A DNA stretch of 64,000 nucleotides from NCBI GenBank assembly GCA_964035545.1, contig OZ037766.1, positions 31,751,773 to 31,815,772 on the forward strand, read 5' to 3'. Positions 37,192 through 56,553 of the stretch are shown here, in pieces (the stretch's first letter is position 1; each line of letters starts with the position of its first letter). Origin of the DNA: Bugula neritina. Taxonomy: Eukaryota; Bryozoa; Gymnolaemata; Cheilostomatida; Bugulidae. Position numbers and translations under genes: made by a program. The notes below the pieces were generated by a model, which made no database searches, was not told the origin of the DNA, and saw only the letters and a program-made list of their open reading frames with translations.

Positions 37192-40122
37192 TCATTTTCT
37201 ACTAGTCGGTCTATCATTAATATTTTCTTTATTCCTGCTGCTTGATTTTGATTTGATACTAGGAGTTTTCTTCTTTTTTCTAGTCTTGGTAGATGCTTTA
37301 GAAAGTTTTGTGTACAGAGTGCCATTATAGTCATAGTCAGTATAATCATCCTTTTTAATGTGACTACTCTGTAATGCTACGATCATTCTTTTAGTTTTTC
37401 TTCTTTGATATTGAATCCACCCAACAGCTACCTGAAATATCCACTATGAATTTCAAATCTTTCATTTTGAAATGTTTGAAGGCAGACTTTAAAATTTGTT
37501 ATTTAATGCTTATAGCAATTGAATTTTTAGTATAATTTTTCAAATTGAATGTCAATAAACTAAAATCTTGAGTACATTTAAAATACTTTGAGCATACAAG
37601 ACTATAAAAACATTTGGTGTGATGAAGGAAATGTGATTTGTCTAAACATTTTTCATGTGCATGTATGGTTATATCTTTCTTTAATATACAAACTAATAAG
37701 CAACAGTTGATATTATTCTTGTTACTATACAAGAGTAATTATTACCTTAATTAGTAGTTACTAACTTCGAATTATTAGGAAAAATGTTAATAGTTGTTCA
37801 ATAAAATTAGTTGATTCAGTCATCAACACTTTAATAATTAGACCAGCCACTACGACATTACTATAGCAACCAGACACTATGGTTACTGGTTACTAAGGTA
37901 ACCAATCACCATGATTATTAGTTACTCAGGTAACCAATCACTGTGGTTACTGGCTACTCAAGTGACTAGTTACTATAATTACTGGTTACTATGGTAACTA
38001 GCTACTATGGTGACCATACTATACCAACTGCAGTCACTATGGTAACCAGTTTATATATAGCTATTAGTGTCTATTCTCTATAATGCTGTGTTTTAAATTG
38101 CTACTCACCAGGCTAGCCATGAACATTATGATTATGACTATTTCCAGCACTACAATGGGCAGGCTTCTATAACTCACATAGTTCTTTGCAGCGCTACCTG
38201 AAGTTTAGCAAAACAACTTTTTGCGCTTTTTTACTAGAAAACACTAAATCAAGTAATACAAATAGTAAACTAAGTAACAGTACCACTTCGTTATACTCAA
38301 GATACATGCACACATCAACAATTTTTGATAAGAGTAGAGGTTAGTGTGTTGAGTATATGCTTGGTTTTCAGCTACAGTTTAGGTACAAAAAACAATAGGC
38401 TAAAACGTAATTTGGTTCTGTAGCAAATTTGACTCTTTGTGCCTTTATATACTTTTTATACAGTTAACTTCATGTTAAAAGCACACATCTTAACAATTTT
38501 GTGCAAAAAGTCTAAACATAATTATTTCTGTACTATGTAAGGAATTACAGTGTAACATTTCAAGACATCACGTCAATAAATATGCTGATAGTTTTTTTAA
38601 TCCATATTTCTCAGATTTGTATGAAAATAATAGGTTGGTATGAAGTTTAAGGTAGGTAAGATGCTCTTACAAAATGACTTACCAACAGTTGCAGTTAAAT
38701 TGAACGGACCCTGGTCGTTCTCGCCATCTACATCTAAAAAATACAACTCAGCTTCAAGCTCTTGTGCTGCTGCTAGCTTTCTATACCCATCTTCTTTTCT
38801 TCTAGTAGCCAAATTAAAGGTATGTTCAGCGTCATTCCTACAAGTAATTATATAATATTAGTAAGGGTGGCAATTGAATCACGCGCAATATTAGTATTAC
38901 TGGAACTTTTCATTATTTAATGATTTCCCTGCAAGCATCAAACACTATTAACTATAAATAGTTAAGTAGCAATTTAGTTTATCAATTATAAGGCAATCAA
39001 CAATACATTTTTAGGACTTGATATTTTTCTAATGCAAGAAAAAGAAATTATGTTGTTCAACCTACTTTAGGCTTGTAACTAGTTCAAACAATGTGTTATA
39101 GCTGACATATTTACTATTGCATGAACCTCCCCAGTTTGTTTGATTGAATGTTTTATACCTGGTGTAGAGAAGAGGAAATGTGAGATTGAAGCCAATGTTG
39201 TCTTCCACAAGTCGTACAAAACTTGGAGCAAGATATTGGTAGGCAAACATTAGTACCATTGTTTTTCTATTGGGAAATTTTACTAAAATCTTTTCACCAA
39301 CATCAAATATTCCTTCTAAAAATGGAAAAATATTGTGGAGAAAATTTGTTTTTTTTCAATCTATAATTTCTACAACTTTACAGAAACAAGTTAGAAATGT
39401 TCTCTAACTGCTTTATGATTGATACTAATCAACTACTAAACCAGGTATATAGTATAGAGTATTTCCTATTAACATTTGTCTACAATTACTGTTTAGGATT
39501 TGTGTGTCCTATTTTCAGTATAAGTTGTAGACCAGCTTTCAGCAATCATTGATTATGCAAAATTAGAAAACCAGGCAAAACTTTTTGCTCACAAATGAGA
39601 AGCAATTTCGTTGTCCTTAAGGCATAGTTTGATCAATTTAGAACAAAAATGTTTAAAAAGAGTAGTTAGTTTTGAGAAGTACTTCTTGATAGCAATGAGT
39701 ATGATTTATCTCAAGTTCAGACGTTTTAAGAAGACTTGCAATCTGACTGTCACTTTATTTAGATGTATGTGGCAACGAAAGTTTTAAAATGTAATTGTTT
39801 TTGTAAATGAAAAACTCCTAAACCACTTGCTCAAACAACTTAATTCAAATCCTAAACAATGTGTGAGCTTTTCCTTGCTACAAGATTTCTATAATACGAA
39901 AGATACTGTTTATATAAGTTGTGATGAGTTAATACTTGATCTTATGGTTATCTCCTCCTTAGAAACAGAGTAGCCTTGTGTATAAGAATAAACCTTGACT
40001 TTTACTGTCTTTGTCACTCCATTACCAAACAGAGAATCTCTGACAATATTGAATGAGTATCTATAGTATCTTCCTTTAAATTCTTTTTTATTAATCACTC
40101 TGAAGTGCTCTGCAACAAATAC

Positions 40123-40212
<90 letters not shown>

Positions 40213-42432
40213 CTACAGTATATGTACATATTTGGTACTATGGTAGACACACAACAACATAAACATAAAGTAAACTGAAAAACTTACCTACAGCAATAAC
40301 TCTCACACTACATGTTGTGCATATCATTTCTACTTTTTTGATGTAGCTGCTCACTTGGCCCATTTGGAAACTAACAGTTTCAAACCCGTCAAAAGATAAA
40401 TTTGTCGGTCGTTGGAAAAGAACTAAAAACCAAGTTCTGGTAATTAGTAATACAATGCCCTCCGATTTGATATTTATAGCCAATACCTGGCAAACTAGGT
40501 TGGCCAAAGCTCTATTATGTTGTAATTAATAATTAAGTTCATTTTTAGTCTTCTTCAAAGGTAATGACGCTAGCCTTTTTGCTATATATTGCATAAAGCA
40601 AATAGTAATGCTGTATAGTTACTTCTATTGTATATATATAGTATATGGTGTATAGCATATATAGTGTATAGTATATGGTATATATGGTATATGGCATATA
40701 GTGTATAGTATATGGTATATGGTATATGGTATATGGCATATAGTGTATAGTATATGGTATATGGTATATGGCATATAGTGTATAGTATATGGTATAGATT
40801 TCTTCATGTGATTGACCTCATGGTTGATACAAGCAGACTAGGACTATGACAGGCTAAACTTTCTATAACTGTAGTATGAGCAAATTTGAGTTGCAGAATA
40901 TAGTGTTCCACTTACCATAGTAGATTGTTATCTTTGCTTTTCTTGAAAGTTTGTTTTGACGAGTTATTCCTTGAATATTTATTGAGTAGTTTCGGTTGGG
41001 AGACAAGTTCCATTCTCTGAAGGCAAACAAGGGTGCCGCTGTAACAATCAATGAGTTGGTGAATTACATTCTCTATCTCTCTCTTTCTCTCGATCTTCAC
41101 ACACACACAGGCACACACAGGCACACACAGGCACACACAGGTACACACAGGCGCGCACACAGGCACACGCAGGCACACACAGGTACACACAAGCACACGC
41201 AGGCACACACAAGCACACACAGGCACACACAAGCACACGCAGGCACACACAGGCACACACAAGCACACGCAGGCGCACACAGGCACACACAGGCACACAC
41301 AGGCACACACAGGTACACACAGGCACACCCAGGTACACACAGGCACACGCAGGGACACAATGTTACCATTAAGGAACTTACCAAGACGTTTACTTTTACT
41401 ACAAGGGGCATCACAAGTTATGTAATATCCTTTGAAAACTTGAGTGTTGTCCCACAACAAGTAGAGATCGAATATTATTCTTAAGCCTGCAGGTTTTGCT
41501 ACGAAATCTGTAAAGACACAAACAACTGGTTATAGTCTAATAAAGACAATTAATTCAATATTTTTTCAAAAAATTAAATTGTGTTATTATCTTTGCCTAT
41601 TTGCAGCAGCTTGTGATGCCTATAAAGAAACAGGTTCCTTAAAACATATGCATGATGAAGTATAGCAAGTAAAAGCACATGAAAGCTTGGCTAACAGTTT
41701 GAAAATTTGAAAAGGTTTTAATTTTACTTTTTAGTTCATTTTAACCTTTCCTTTATGTTAAAACATGCTATAACATGTAATTTTGTATAAGATATTACTG
41801 AGCAATGTAATATAATTTTCAACATTGTTAAATGTTGAAACATATGATCCTATATTATAACGAGCAATATAACATCATTTGGTAATATTGTAATATCACT
41901 TCTTCTAATTGCTGGCCAAACAGCTATAGTAGAGTTACCCCATGCCATGCATCCGTCTACTAGGTGAATCAATTAGTAAAATATAAAATGGCTATGCTGT
42001 TAAATGTATATAAAGCTACATTTTAAAAATTAAAACTTCCACATGATTTTGTAAAACTTGTATAAGTCTCACTTACCATCTAACTCATAATTTGCCTGTC
42101 TACCCACTCTTAGCAGAGCTCCTGTTGAGTTTTCATCTGTTAAACTGAAAGTAAATTATAGTGTGTTGATTCTAACAACTGTGTCTGATTGCTTTAATGG
42201 TTTATATAACTAATCACAAAACTCGCTGCTCACCCCAGGCAGCAAAGTGTAACTAGATAAATTTGCATATCTTAAGCAGCATTCTGTTGAAAAGTGAATA
42301 AACTAAAACATCATCAGTGAAAAACATATTCGCATCAACTACTAAGACCTCAGGCTATCAAACTTACCCCTCAACAAAGCAGCTGTAGACTGCAAAACCC
42401 AGAAACAAGACTGAAAGATGTTGACTCATCAT
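37192..42432 (-). CDS. C1: Fn3-like x3 single-pass receptor with basic tail, 443 aa
   Basis: Exons in transcript order: 42368-42432, 42077-42144, 41382-41507, 40916-41038, 40288-40422, 39936-40109, 39159-39315, 38683-38837, 38109-38197, 37192-37431; 1332 nt, 443 aa. The signal peptide (MMSQHLSVLFLGFAVYSCFVEG) is followed by three beta-sandwich, fibronectin-III-like domains. Each is encoded by two exons with phase-1 outer borders: ~45-127 (YYITCDAPC, LSPNRNYSINIQGIT), ~128-230 (MICTTCSVR) and ~231-334 (AELYFLDVDGE). A TM helix (LPIVVLEIVIIIMFMASL) and a basic tail follow. The tail has an acidic-tyrosine patch (KKDDYTDYDYNGTLYTKL) and ends Lys/Arg/Ser-rich. The Cys pairs C-x3-C in domain 1 and C-x2-C in domain 2 are kept in all three paralogues. 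Fn3 is inferred from strand pattern and exon layout; ligand unknown. Confidence 0.78.
37855..38055. repeat. Repeated GGTTACTATGGTAACC-like palindromes in C1 TM-tail intron
   Basis: Imperfect repeats of ACTATGGTTACTGGTTAC and AAGGTAACCAATCAC, each partly self-complementary. The same segment exists in C2 (43905-44110), and a related one in C3 (50145-50235). The half-sites resemble X-box (RFX) motifs; that is only a resemblance. Confidence 0.7.
40133..40210. repeat. (AT)n microsatellite in C1 intron 5
   Basis: AT dinucleotide tract ~25 bases upstream (transcript sense) of the exon 6 acceptor. Confidence 0.9.
40635..40795. repeat. TATGGTATA-type short repeat in C1 intron 4
   Basis: Units such as GTATATGGTATATGGCATAT and AGTGTATA repeat several times. 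A shorter version sits in the homologous intron of C2 (47065-47150). Confidence 0.85.
41098..41356. repeat. AGGCACACAC decamer minisatellite in C1 intron 3
   Basis: About 25 copies of a 10-bp unit with C/T/A/G variants. It sits ~25 bases from the exon 3 donor. C2 has only a short CA-rich remnant at the same place (47340-47380). Confidence 0.92.
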
Positions 42433-42559
42433 ATGTCTATGAACTACTATAAGTTAGTTTCCACTGGTTGATTTATTTCTCTTTTTACTCTAACAATGCT
42501 CAGCAACACACATTCCTGCAAAGAATTCTTTAATAGACAATATCATAGTGAAAATACTG

Positions 42560-42955
42560 GTGAGTGTTGTGTCTGTAGTATTGTGAGTGTTGTGTCTGTA
42601 GTATTTTTAGTGTCGTGTCTGTAGTATTGTGAGTGTTGTGTCTGTAGTATTGCTATAGTGTTGTGTCTGTAGTATTGCTAGTGTTTTGTCTGTAGTATTG
42701 CTAGTGTTTTGTCTGTAGTATTGCTAGTGTTTTGTCTGTAGTATTGCTAGTGTTTTGTCTGTAGTATTGCTAGTGTTTTGTCTGTAGTATTGTGAGTGTT
42801 GTGTTTGTAGTATTGTGAGTGTTGTGTCTGTAGTATTGCTAGTGTTTTGTCTGTAGTATTGCTAGTGTTTTGTCTGTAGTATTGCTAGTGTTTTGTCTGT
42901 AGTATTGTGAGTGTTGTGTCTGTAGTATTGTGAGTGTTGTGTCTGTAGTATTGTG
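42560..42955. repeat. 23-bp minisatellite upstream of C1
   Basis: Units of GTGTTGTGTCTGTAGTATTG with TGA/CTA variants, about 17 copies, starting ~130 bp 5' of the C1 start codon. C2 carries the same satellite at 48545-48780; C3 lacks it. Confidence 0.93.
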
Positions 42956-43246
42956 AGTTTTATCAACCCATGTTTCTAATCAGTATTATATTTTAGGTGT
43001 TTGTTATTACTTTTGTTGTAGAATATTACACCATACATTTTTTCATAAACAAATTACTATATAAAATAGATAAATTAGCCAACAGTAAACAAATAAACTC
43101 TTCAAAATTGAATAAACATTTGCAGTGTTCTGATATTCATTCTGAGTGAATTAGACTAAAAATTCACAAGATATACATAAAGTTTCAACACAAGCTGCTG
43201 TCTTAACATCATTGTTTCCTTTCGAGATACAAGTCAATAAATCTTC

Positions 43247-46200
43247 TCATTTTCTACTAGTCGGTCTATCATTAATATTTTCTTTATTCCTGCTGCTTGA
43301 TTTTGATTTGATACTAGGAGTTTTCCTCTTTTTTCTAGTCTTGGTAGATGCTTTAGAAAGTTTTGTGTACAGAGTGCCATTATAGTCATAGTCAGTATAA
43401 TCATCCTTTTTAATGTGACTACTCTGTAATGCTACTATCATTCTTTTAGTTTTTCTCCTTTGATATTGAATCCACCCAGCAGCTACCTGAAATATCCACT
43501 ATGAGTTTTAAATCTTTCATTTTGAAATTTTTGAAGGCGAATTTTAAAATGTGTTATTTAATGCTTAGCAATTGTATTTTTAGTATATTTTTTCAAAATG
43601 AATGTCAATAAACTAAAATCTTGGGTACATTTAAAATACCCTGAGCATACAAGACTTTAAAAACATTTGGTATGATAAAGGAAATGTGATTTATCTAAAT
43701 ATTTTTCATGTGCATGTATGGCTATATCTTTCTTTAATATACAAACTAATAAGCAACAGTTGATACTTTTCTTGTTACTATACAAGAGTAATTATTACCT
43801 TAATTAATAGTTACTAACTTCGAATTATTAGGAAAAATGTTAATAGTTGTTCAATAAAATTAGTTGATTCAGTCATCAACACTTTAATAATTTATAGACC
43901 AGCCACTACGACATTACTATAGCAACCAGTCACTATGGTTACTGGTTACTAAGGTAACCAATCACCATGATTATTAGTTACTCAGGTAACCAATCACTAT
44001 GGTTACTGGCTACTCAAGTGACCAGTTACTATGATTACTGGTTACTATGGTAACTAGCTACTATGGTGACCATACTATACCAACTGCAGTCACTATGGTA
44101 ACCAGTTTATATATAGCTATTAGTGTCTATTCTCTATAATGCTGTGTTTTAAATTGCTACTCACCAGGCTAGCCATGAACATTATGATTATGGCTATTTC
44201 CAGCACTACAATGGGCAGGTTTCTATAATTCACATAACTCTTTGCAGCGCTACCTGAAGTTTAGCAAAACAACTTTTTGTGCTTTTTCACTAGAAAACAC
44301 TAAACCAAGTAATACAAATAGTAAACTAAATAACAGTACCACTTTGTTATACTCAAGACGCATGCACACATCAACAATTTTTGATAAGAGTAGAGGTTAG
44401 TGTGTTGCATGGATATATGCTTGGTTTTCAGCTACAGTTAAATTTAAGCACAAAAAACAATAGGCTAAAACGTGGTTTGTTTCAGCAGCAAATCTGACTC
44501 TTTGTGCCTTTATATACTTTTTATACAGTTAACTTCATGTTAAAAACACACATCTTAACAATTTTGTTCAAAAAGTTTAAACATAATTATTTCTGTACTA
44601 TGTAAGGAATTACAGTGAAACATTTCAAGACATCACGACAATAAATATGCTGATAGTTTTTTTTTAATCCATATTTCTCAGATTTATATGAAAATAATAT
44701 GTTGGTATGAAGTTTAAGGTAAGATGCTCTCACAGTATGACTCACCAACAGTTGCAGTTAAATTGAACGGACCCTGGTCGTTCTCTCCATCTACATCTAA
44801 AAAATACAACTCAACCTCAAGCTCTTGTGCTGCTGATAGCTTTCTATACCCATCTTCTTTTCTTCTAGTAGCCAAATCAAAGGTATACTCAGCGTCATTC
44901 CTACAAGTAATTATATAATATAAGTAAGGGTGGCACTTGAATCACGCGCAATCTTAGTATTACTGGAACTTTTCATTATTTAATGATTTCCCTGCAAGCA
45001 TCAAATACTATTAACTATAAATAATTGATTAGCAATTTAGTTTATGAATTATAAGGCAATCAGCAATAAATTTTAAGGACTTGATATTTTTCTAATGCAA
45101 GAAAAAATAATTATGTTGTTTAACCTACTTTAGGCTTGTAACTAGTTCAAACAATGTGTTAGCTGACATATCGACTATTGCATGAAATACCCAGTTTGTT
45201 TGATTGAATGTTTTATACCTGGTGTAGAGAAGAGGAAATGTGAGATTGAAGCCAATGTTGTCTTCTGCAAGTCGTACAAAACTTGGAGCAAGATATTGGT
45301 AGGCAAACTTCAGTACCATGGTTTTTCTATTGGGAAATTTTACTAAAATCTTTTCACCAACATCAAATATTCCTTCTAAAAATAGCAAAATATTGTGGAG
45401 AAAATTTGTGTTTTTTTTTCAATCTATAATTTCTACAACTTTACAGAAACAAGTTAGAAATGTTCTCTAACTGCTTTATGATTGATACTAATCAACTACT
45501 AAACCAGGTATATAGTTTAGAGTATTTCCTATTAACATTTGTCTACAATTACTGTTTAGGAGTCGTGTGTCCTATTTTCAGTATCAGTTGTAGACCAGCT
45601 TCCAGCAATCATTGATTATGCAAAATTAGAAAACCAGGCAAAACTTTTTGCTCACAAATGAGAAGCAATTTCGTTGTCATTAAGGCATAGTTTGATCAAT
45701 TTAGAACAAAAATGTTTAAAAAAGATGGCAAAAATTTAATTCATTCCCTAATTTCAAATCTTATTTTTATCACTTGAAAAAGAGTAGTTAGTTTTGAGAA
45801 GTACTTCTTGATAGCAATGAGTATGATTTATCTCAAATTCAGACGTTCTAAGAAGACTTGCAATCTGACTGTCACTTTATTTAGATGTATGTGGACAAAA
45901 GTTTTGAAATCTGATGATGAGAAGGCAATCCCTAATTTTTTTGTAAATAAAAAACACTTAAACCGCTTGCTCAAACAACTTAATGCACTCATTGTGTATG
46001 ATGTGTGAGCGTTTCTTTGCTACAAGATTTCTATAATACGAAAGAACTGTTTCTAAGTTGTGATGAGTTAATACTTGATCTTATGGTTATCTCCTCATTA
46101 GAAACAGAGTATCCTTTCGCATAAGAATAAACCTTGACTTTTACTGTCTTTGTCACTCCATTACCAAACAGGGAATCTCTGACAATATTGAATGAGTATC

Positions 46201-46272
46201 TATGTAATCTTCCTTTAAATTCTTTTTTATTAATCACTCTGAAGTGCTCTGCAACAAATATATATAGATATA

Positions 46273-46337
<65 letters not shown>

Positions 46338-46665
46338 AAATGAGTGTTTATAAAACGTTACTAGAGTGCTCATTCTTTATAAGCCACAGTTATCTTCCCT
46401 CAATAAGCGCTATGACTTTTTATCCATATGCAGACATAGTAGTAAATTTCTACTCAAGAATGCTGTAACATAGCCAATTAATTCCAATGCTACCTCTTTG
46501 TTATATTTTGATCTTCTAGCTTTAATCTGTGTATATTTACATATTACATTATTTATAGTTGTAAGCAATCATAGTGGCTAATTTATCTGACGAGTGCACA
46601 TCGTTCTTGTGTACGAAACTACTAGTAATAAATGCCATTATATTAATCAAATCTCATTTTACTTC

Positions 46666-46740
<75 letters not shown>

Positions 46741-48427
46741 ATAAAGTAAACTGAGAAACCTACCTACAGCAATAACTCTCACACTACATGTTGTGCATAT
46801 CATTTCCACTTTTTTGAGGAAGCTGCTCCCTTGACCCATTTGGAAACTAACAGTTTCAAACCCGTCAAAAGCTAAGTTGGTTGGTCGTTGCAAAAGAACT
46901 AAAAACCAAGTTTTGGTAATTAGTAATACAATGCCATCTGACCTGATATGTATAGCAAATAACTGACAAATTAGGTTGACAAAAGCTTTTTTATGTTGTA
47001 ATTAATAATTAGGTTTATTTTGAGTCTTCTTTGAAAGTAATGACGCTAGCCTTTTTGCTATATATTGTGTATGGTATATGGTATATAGCATATCGTGTAT
47101 AGTATATGGTATATGGTATATAGCATATAGTGTATAGTATATGGTATATAGTTGCTGAATATGGTTTTCCACTTACCATAGTAGATTGTTATCTTTGCTT
47201 TTCTTGAAAGTTTGTTTTGATGAGTTATTCCTTGAATATTTATTGAGTAGTTTCGGTTGGGAGACAAGTTCCATTCTCCGAAGGAGAACAAGGGTTGCCC
47301 TGGTAACAATCAAGAGTTGGTGAATCACATTGACAAACACAAAAGCACGCACACACAAACGCCACACACACACACACGCCCAATTAAGAAACTTACTAAC
47401 ACGTGTACTTTTACTACAAGGGGCATCACAGGTTATGTAATATCCTTTGAAAGGTCGTGTGCTGTTCCACACCACGTGACGATCAAATATTATTTTTAAG
47501 CCTGCAGGTTTAGCTACTGAATCTGTAAAGACACAAACAGCTGGTTATGCTTTTAAAGTGCATCAAAGGCAATTATTTTAATGATTTGTTTCAAAAGTAA
47601 AACTGTGTTATTATGTTCGCCTATCTGTTGCAGCTTATATAATACTTATGAGAAGGAAATTTCTTAAAAGGTATGCATATTAAAGTAGCAAGTAAAATTA
47701 CACAAAAGCTTTGCTAATAATTTGAAAAATTGAGGAAGTTATATTTTTACTTTTCAGTTTATTTTAATCTTTCCTTAATGTTATAACATGCTATAACATG
47801 TAATTTTGTATAAGATATTACTGAGCAATGTAATATAATTTTCAACATTACTAAAAACAGTATAATTATGTTGAAACATATAATCCTATATTATAAGCGC
47901 AATATAACATTATTTCATAATATAAAATTTGTAATACCACTTCTTTTAATTGCTGGCCAAAATAAAGTAAAATATAAAATGGCTATACTGTTAAATGTAT
48001 ATAAAGCTACATCTTAAAAATTAAAACTTCCACTTGACTTTATGAAACTTGTATAACTCTCACTTACCATCTAACTCATAATTTGCCTGTCTACCCACTC
48101 TAAGCAGAGCTCCCGTTGAGTTTTCATCTGTTAAACTGAAAGAAAATTATAGTGTGTTGATTCTAACAACTGTGTCTGATTGCTTTAATGGTTTATATAA
48201 CTAATCACAAAACTCGCTGCTCACCCCAGGCAGCAAAGTGTAACTAAATAAATTTGCATATCTTAAGCAGCATTCTGTTGAAAAGTGAATAAACTAACAC
48301 ATCATCAGTGAAGTAAAATAATATTCACATCAACTGCTTAGACCTGAGGCTATCAAACTTACCCCTCAACAAAGCAGCTGTAGAGTGAAAAACCCAGAAA
48401 CAAAACTGAAAGATGTTGACTCATCAT
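43247..48427 (-). CDS. C2: Fn3-like x3 single-pass receptor, tandem copy of C1, 443 aa
   Basis: Exons in transcript order: 48363-48427, 48068-48135, 47397-47522, 47177-47299, 46764-46898, 46075-46248, 45219-45375, 44746-44900, 44165-44253, 43247-43486. Every exon has the same length as in C1 and the product is again 443 aa. Leader MMSQHLSVLFLGFSLYSCFVEG; domains as in C1; TM LPIVVLEIAIIIMFMASL. The tail differs from C1 by one Lys/Arg change near its basic block (TRKKRKTPS). Divergence from C1 is largest in exon 3, where VVWNSTRPFKGYYITC replaces LLWDNTQVFKGYYITC with further changes. The duplication includes introns and about 200 bp of 5' flank. Confidence 0.78.
43905..44110. repeat. Palindromic GGTTAC/GTAACC repeats in C2 TM-tail intron
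   Basis: Near copy of 37855-38055, duplicated with the gene. Confidence 0.7.
46262..46334. repeat. (AT)n microsatellite in C2 intron 5, proximal
   Basis: AT tract adjacent to the exon 6 acceptor, homologous to the one in C1. About 330 bp of extra sequence separates it from a second AT tract in the same intron. Confidence 0.88.
46670..46737. repeat. (AT)n microsatellite in C2 intron 5, distal
   Basis: Second AT tract, ~25 bp from the exon 5 donor. The ~335 bp between the two tracts (46335-46669) has no counterpart in C1, as if inserted into, or deleted from, one AT array. Confidence 0.85.
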
Positions 48428-48544
48428 ATGTACTACTAGTTAGTTTCTTTTGGTTATTTTATTTCTTTTTTTCCTGCAACAATGCTCAGCAACACACATT
48501 CCTGCAAAGAATTCCTTAATAGACAATATCGTAGTGAAAATTCT

Positions 48545-48780
48545 GGTGAGTGTTGTGTCTGTAGTATTGTGAGTGTTGTGTCTGTAGTATTGTGAGTGTT
48601 GTGTCTGTAGTATTGTGAGTGTTGTATCTGTAGTATTGTGAATGTTGTGTCTGTAGTATTGCTAGTGTTGTGTCTGTAGTATTGTGAGTGTTGTGTCTGT
48701 AGTATTGTGAATGTTGTGTCTGTAGTATTGCTAGTGTTTTGTCTGTAGTATTGTGAGTGTTGTGTCTGTAGTAATGGGAA
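48545..48780. repeat. 23-bp minisatellite upstream of C2
   Basis: About 10 copies of the GTGTTGTGTCTGTAGTATTG unit also found upstream of C1. Confidence 0.93.
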
Positions 48781-48799
48781 TGTTGGGTAGTGTATAAAC

Positions 48800-49482
48800 A
48801 TGAGTGAAGTGTAAAGCAGCTGAGATTATCATTTACTAAGTAAAAATAAAGTGCTAGACCTACGAGGGTGTCAATTAATCAGGCTAATTATGATGTAATT
48901 CCTGTAACATGATGATAATATGGTTTGAGTGCTTTTATTATGCTAGTATGATGACGTGCTGCTCCTTATAATATAGTCAGGATTCAAAGCCGTGATTTGT
49001 AGCATATAGGGGAGGGGAGGGGGTGTAGCATCATGTAAACCACCCCCCCCCTCTTCTCCTATAGTAATTTAGTCACAAGAGTCTGACTTCTTTCCTTATC
49101 CAACCATATTATATGTTGCAATGTTCTGATAGATATATGAAAATCAAGCATGACTGCATGAATACTTTTCTAATAGAGTTGGTAACTCCTAATATATCAA
49201 TATTTTTCAACTATAAACAAGAATTGTTAGGTCTTTTCTCTGATACTCAAATTTTCTTTCAGAGCAAAGTGCTTTTTAAATATATATATTTGAATAAAAT
49301 ATTCATTGTCACTAGATAAACTGAGTAAAATCTAGATTTATTTATGTTTAAGAGTTTCACATTCAAATAATATATGTTCATTGTCTTGATTTCCATTTTA
49401 AAAGAAGCCACATTCAAAAATAAAACTTTACAAGAGATTCAAAAGTTCGAAAGCAATAGTCTTTCTTGTTCCATCGCAAGCT
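48800..49482. other. Intergenic between C2 and C3
   Basis: No gene supported. It includes a short G-run/C-run inverted pair at 49010-49055 (GGGGAGGGGAGGGGG, then CCACCCCCCCCC). Confidence 0.55.
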
Positions 49483-55329
<5,847 letters not shown>

Positions 55330-55465
55330 ATGTACTACTAGTCAGTTTCCACTGATTAAATTATTTCCCTTGTTACTACAACAATGCTCAGCAACACACA
55401 TTCTTGCAATATATGCAAAGAATTCCTTAAACTGGTACATAAAGATGTGAAAATTGCTATGTAGT

Positions 55466-56553
55466 GCATTATACCTACTTAGCAAGTACAAACTATCTTG
55501 TGTCCATAGCAATAACTATTGGTTTAGGGAGAAGTCTTTAGAATAGAGAACTTAGCATGTGGTCAATAATTTTTTTACTAGACAAAGTTGAGGTTTTGAA
55601 GCAAATAAACTTTATTAAGATAAAAATCCAAATGAGTTTATTCTGAAAATAAGAACTAAGCTTTTTACTTTATAGCTTTTTGCAACATAAGAACTAAAAA
55701 TTACCTAAAACTTTATAGAGAAAAAGGTAGTTTAGAGCCATCATATAAAATAATTATGTCATAACATTGTTTATATAAACAATCATATAAGCAATGTTTC
55801 AACAAATTGCAAAATCATAAAATTCAACAAAATATAATTATAATAAAGATCGCTATGTTGAAGATTATTAATTATTGTATACCAAGTTGCTGGTAGAAAC
55901 AAACATTTTAATGTTAAGGACAAAATTTGAGGTAGCATTTATTAAAATTTAGTATAATGATATGCTTTCTTTAAAATATTATGTTATTATTGGTTATAAT
56001 TGAAATGGCCCAATTCGAGGTCAAAATTATATAAGAACCAGACTTTCTCTCATTTTACAATCTTGTAACATAACAGATTTTGAAGAGAATTTATAAGAGT
56101 TTCATCATATACAGTTACAGTGAGCAGCATTGTAGGTTTTTACACAAAACACATTATATGTTCTGTGAAGGTGAAACTGACATATTCTGAACATATGAAT
56201 TAAAATCATATAAAGACAAAAGGAAACACTGATTAAAAATAAACATATTATTTCAATTAGTTGAGTTTATTCAGAATTCCAGTTTTATCAAATGCTTTAC
56301 TTTGAGATAACAGAGTAAGAGAACCAGAAGGACTTGAGTTTTATACAAAAATACTATATATCGAGTTACATAATGCTTAAACAACTAAACTGCAGTTACA
56401 AGCCAATTCTATGATGTTTCAAATCAGAGAAGTTGAGAGAAAAATAGCTGAATAGTTATAGTACGAGTCAAGTCATCCCCAGCTCGACTCAAACTCCAAA
56501 ACATCAGTCAGAGTCGTACTCTAGCACGTCAGTTAGAGTCGTACTCTAGCACA
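55466..56553. other. Intergenic between PANK4 and C3
   Basis: AT-rich with no gene seen. It contains the likely PANK4 polyadenylation signal (TTTATT at 56266-56271, AATAAA on minus). A short direct repeat of CAGTCAGAGTCGTACTCTAG-type units lies at 56460-56575. Confidence 0.6.

Noticed and set aside
39062-39130. Small extra exon (..LFELVTSLK) between C1 exons 7 and 8
   Set aside because: Direct joining of exons 7 and 8 keeps phase and gives equal 443-aa products in C1 and C2; including this segment forces a stop or a phase mismatch.
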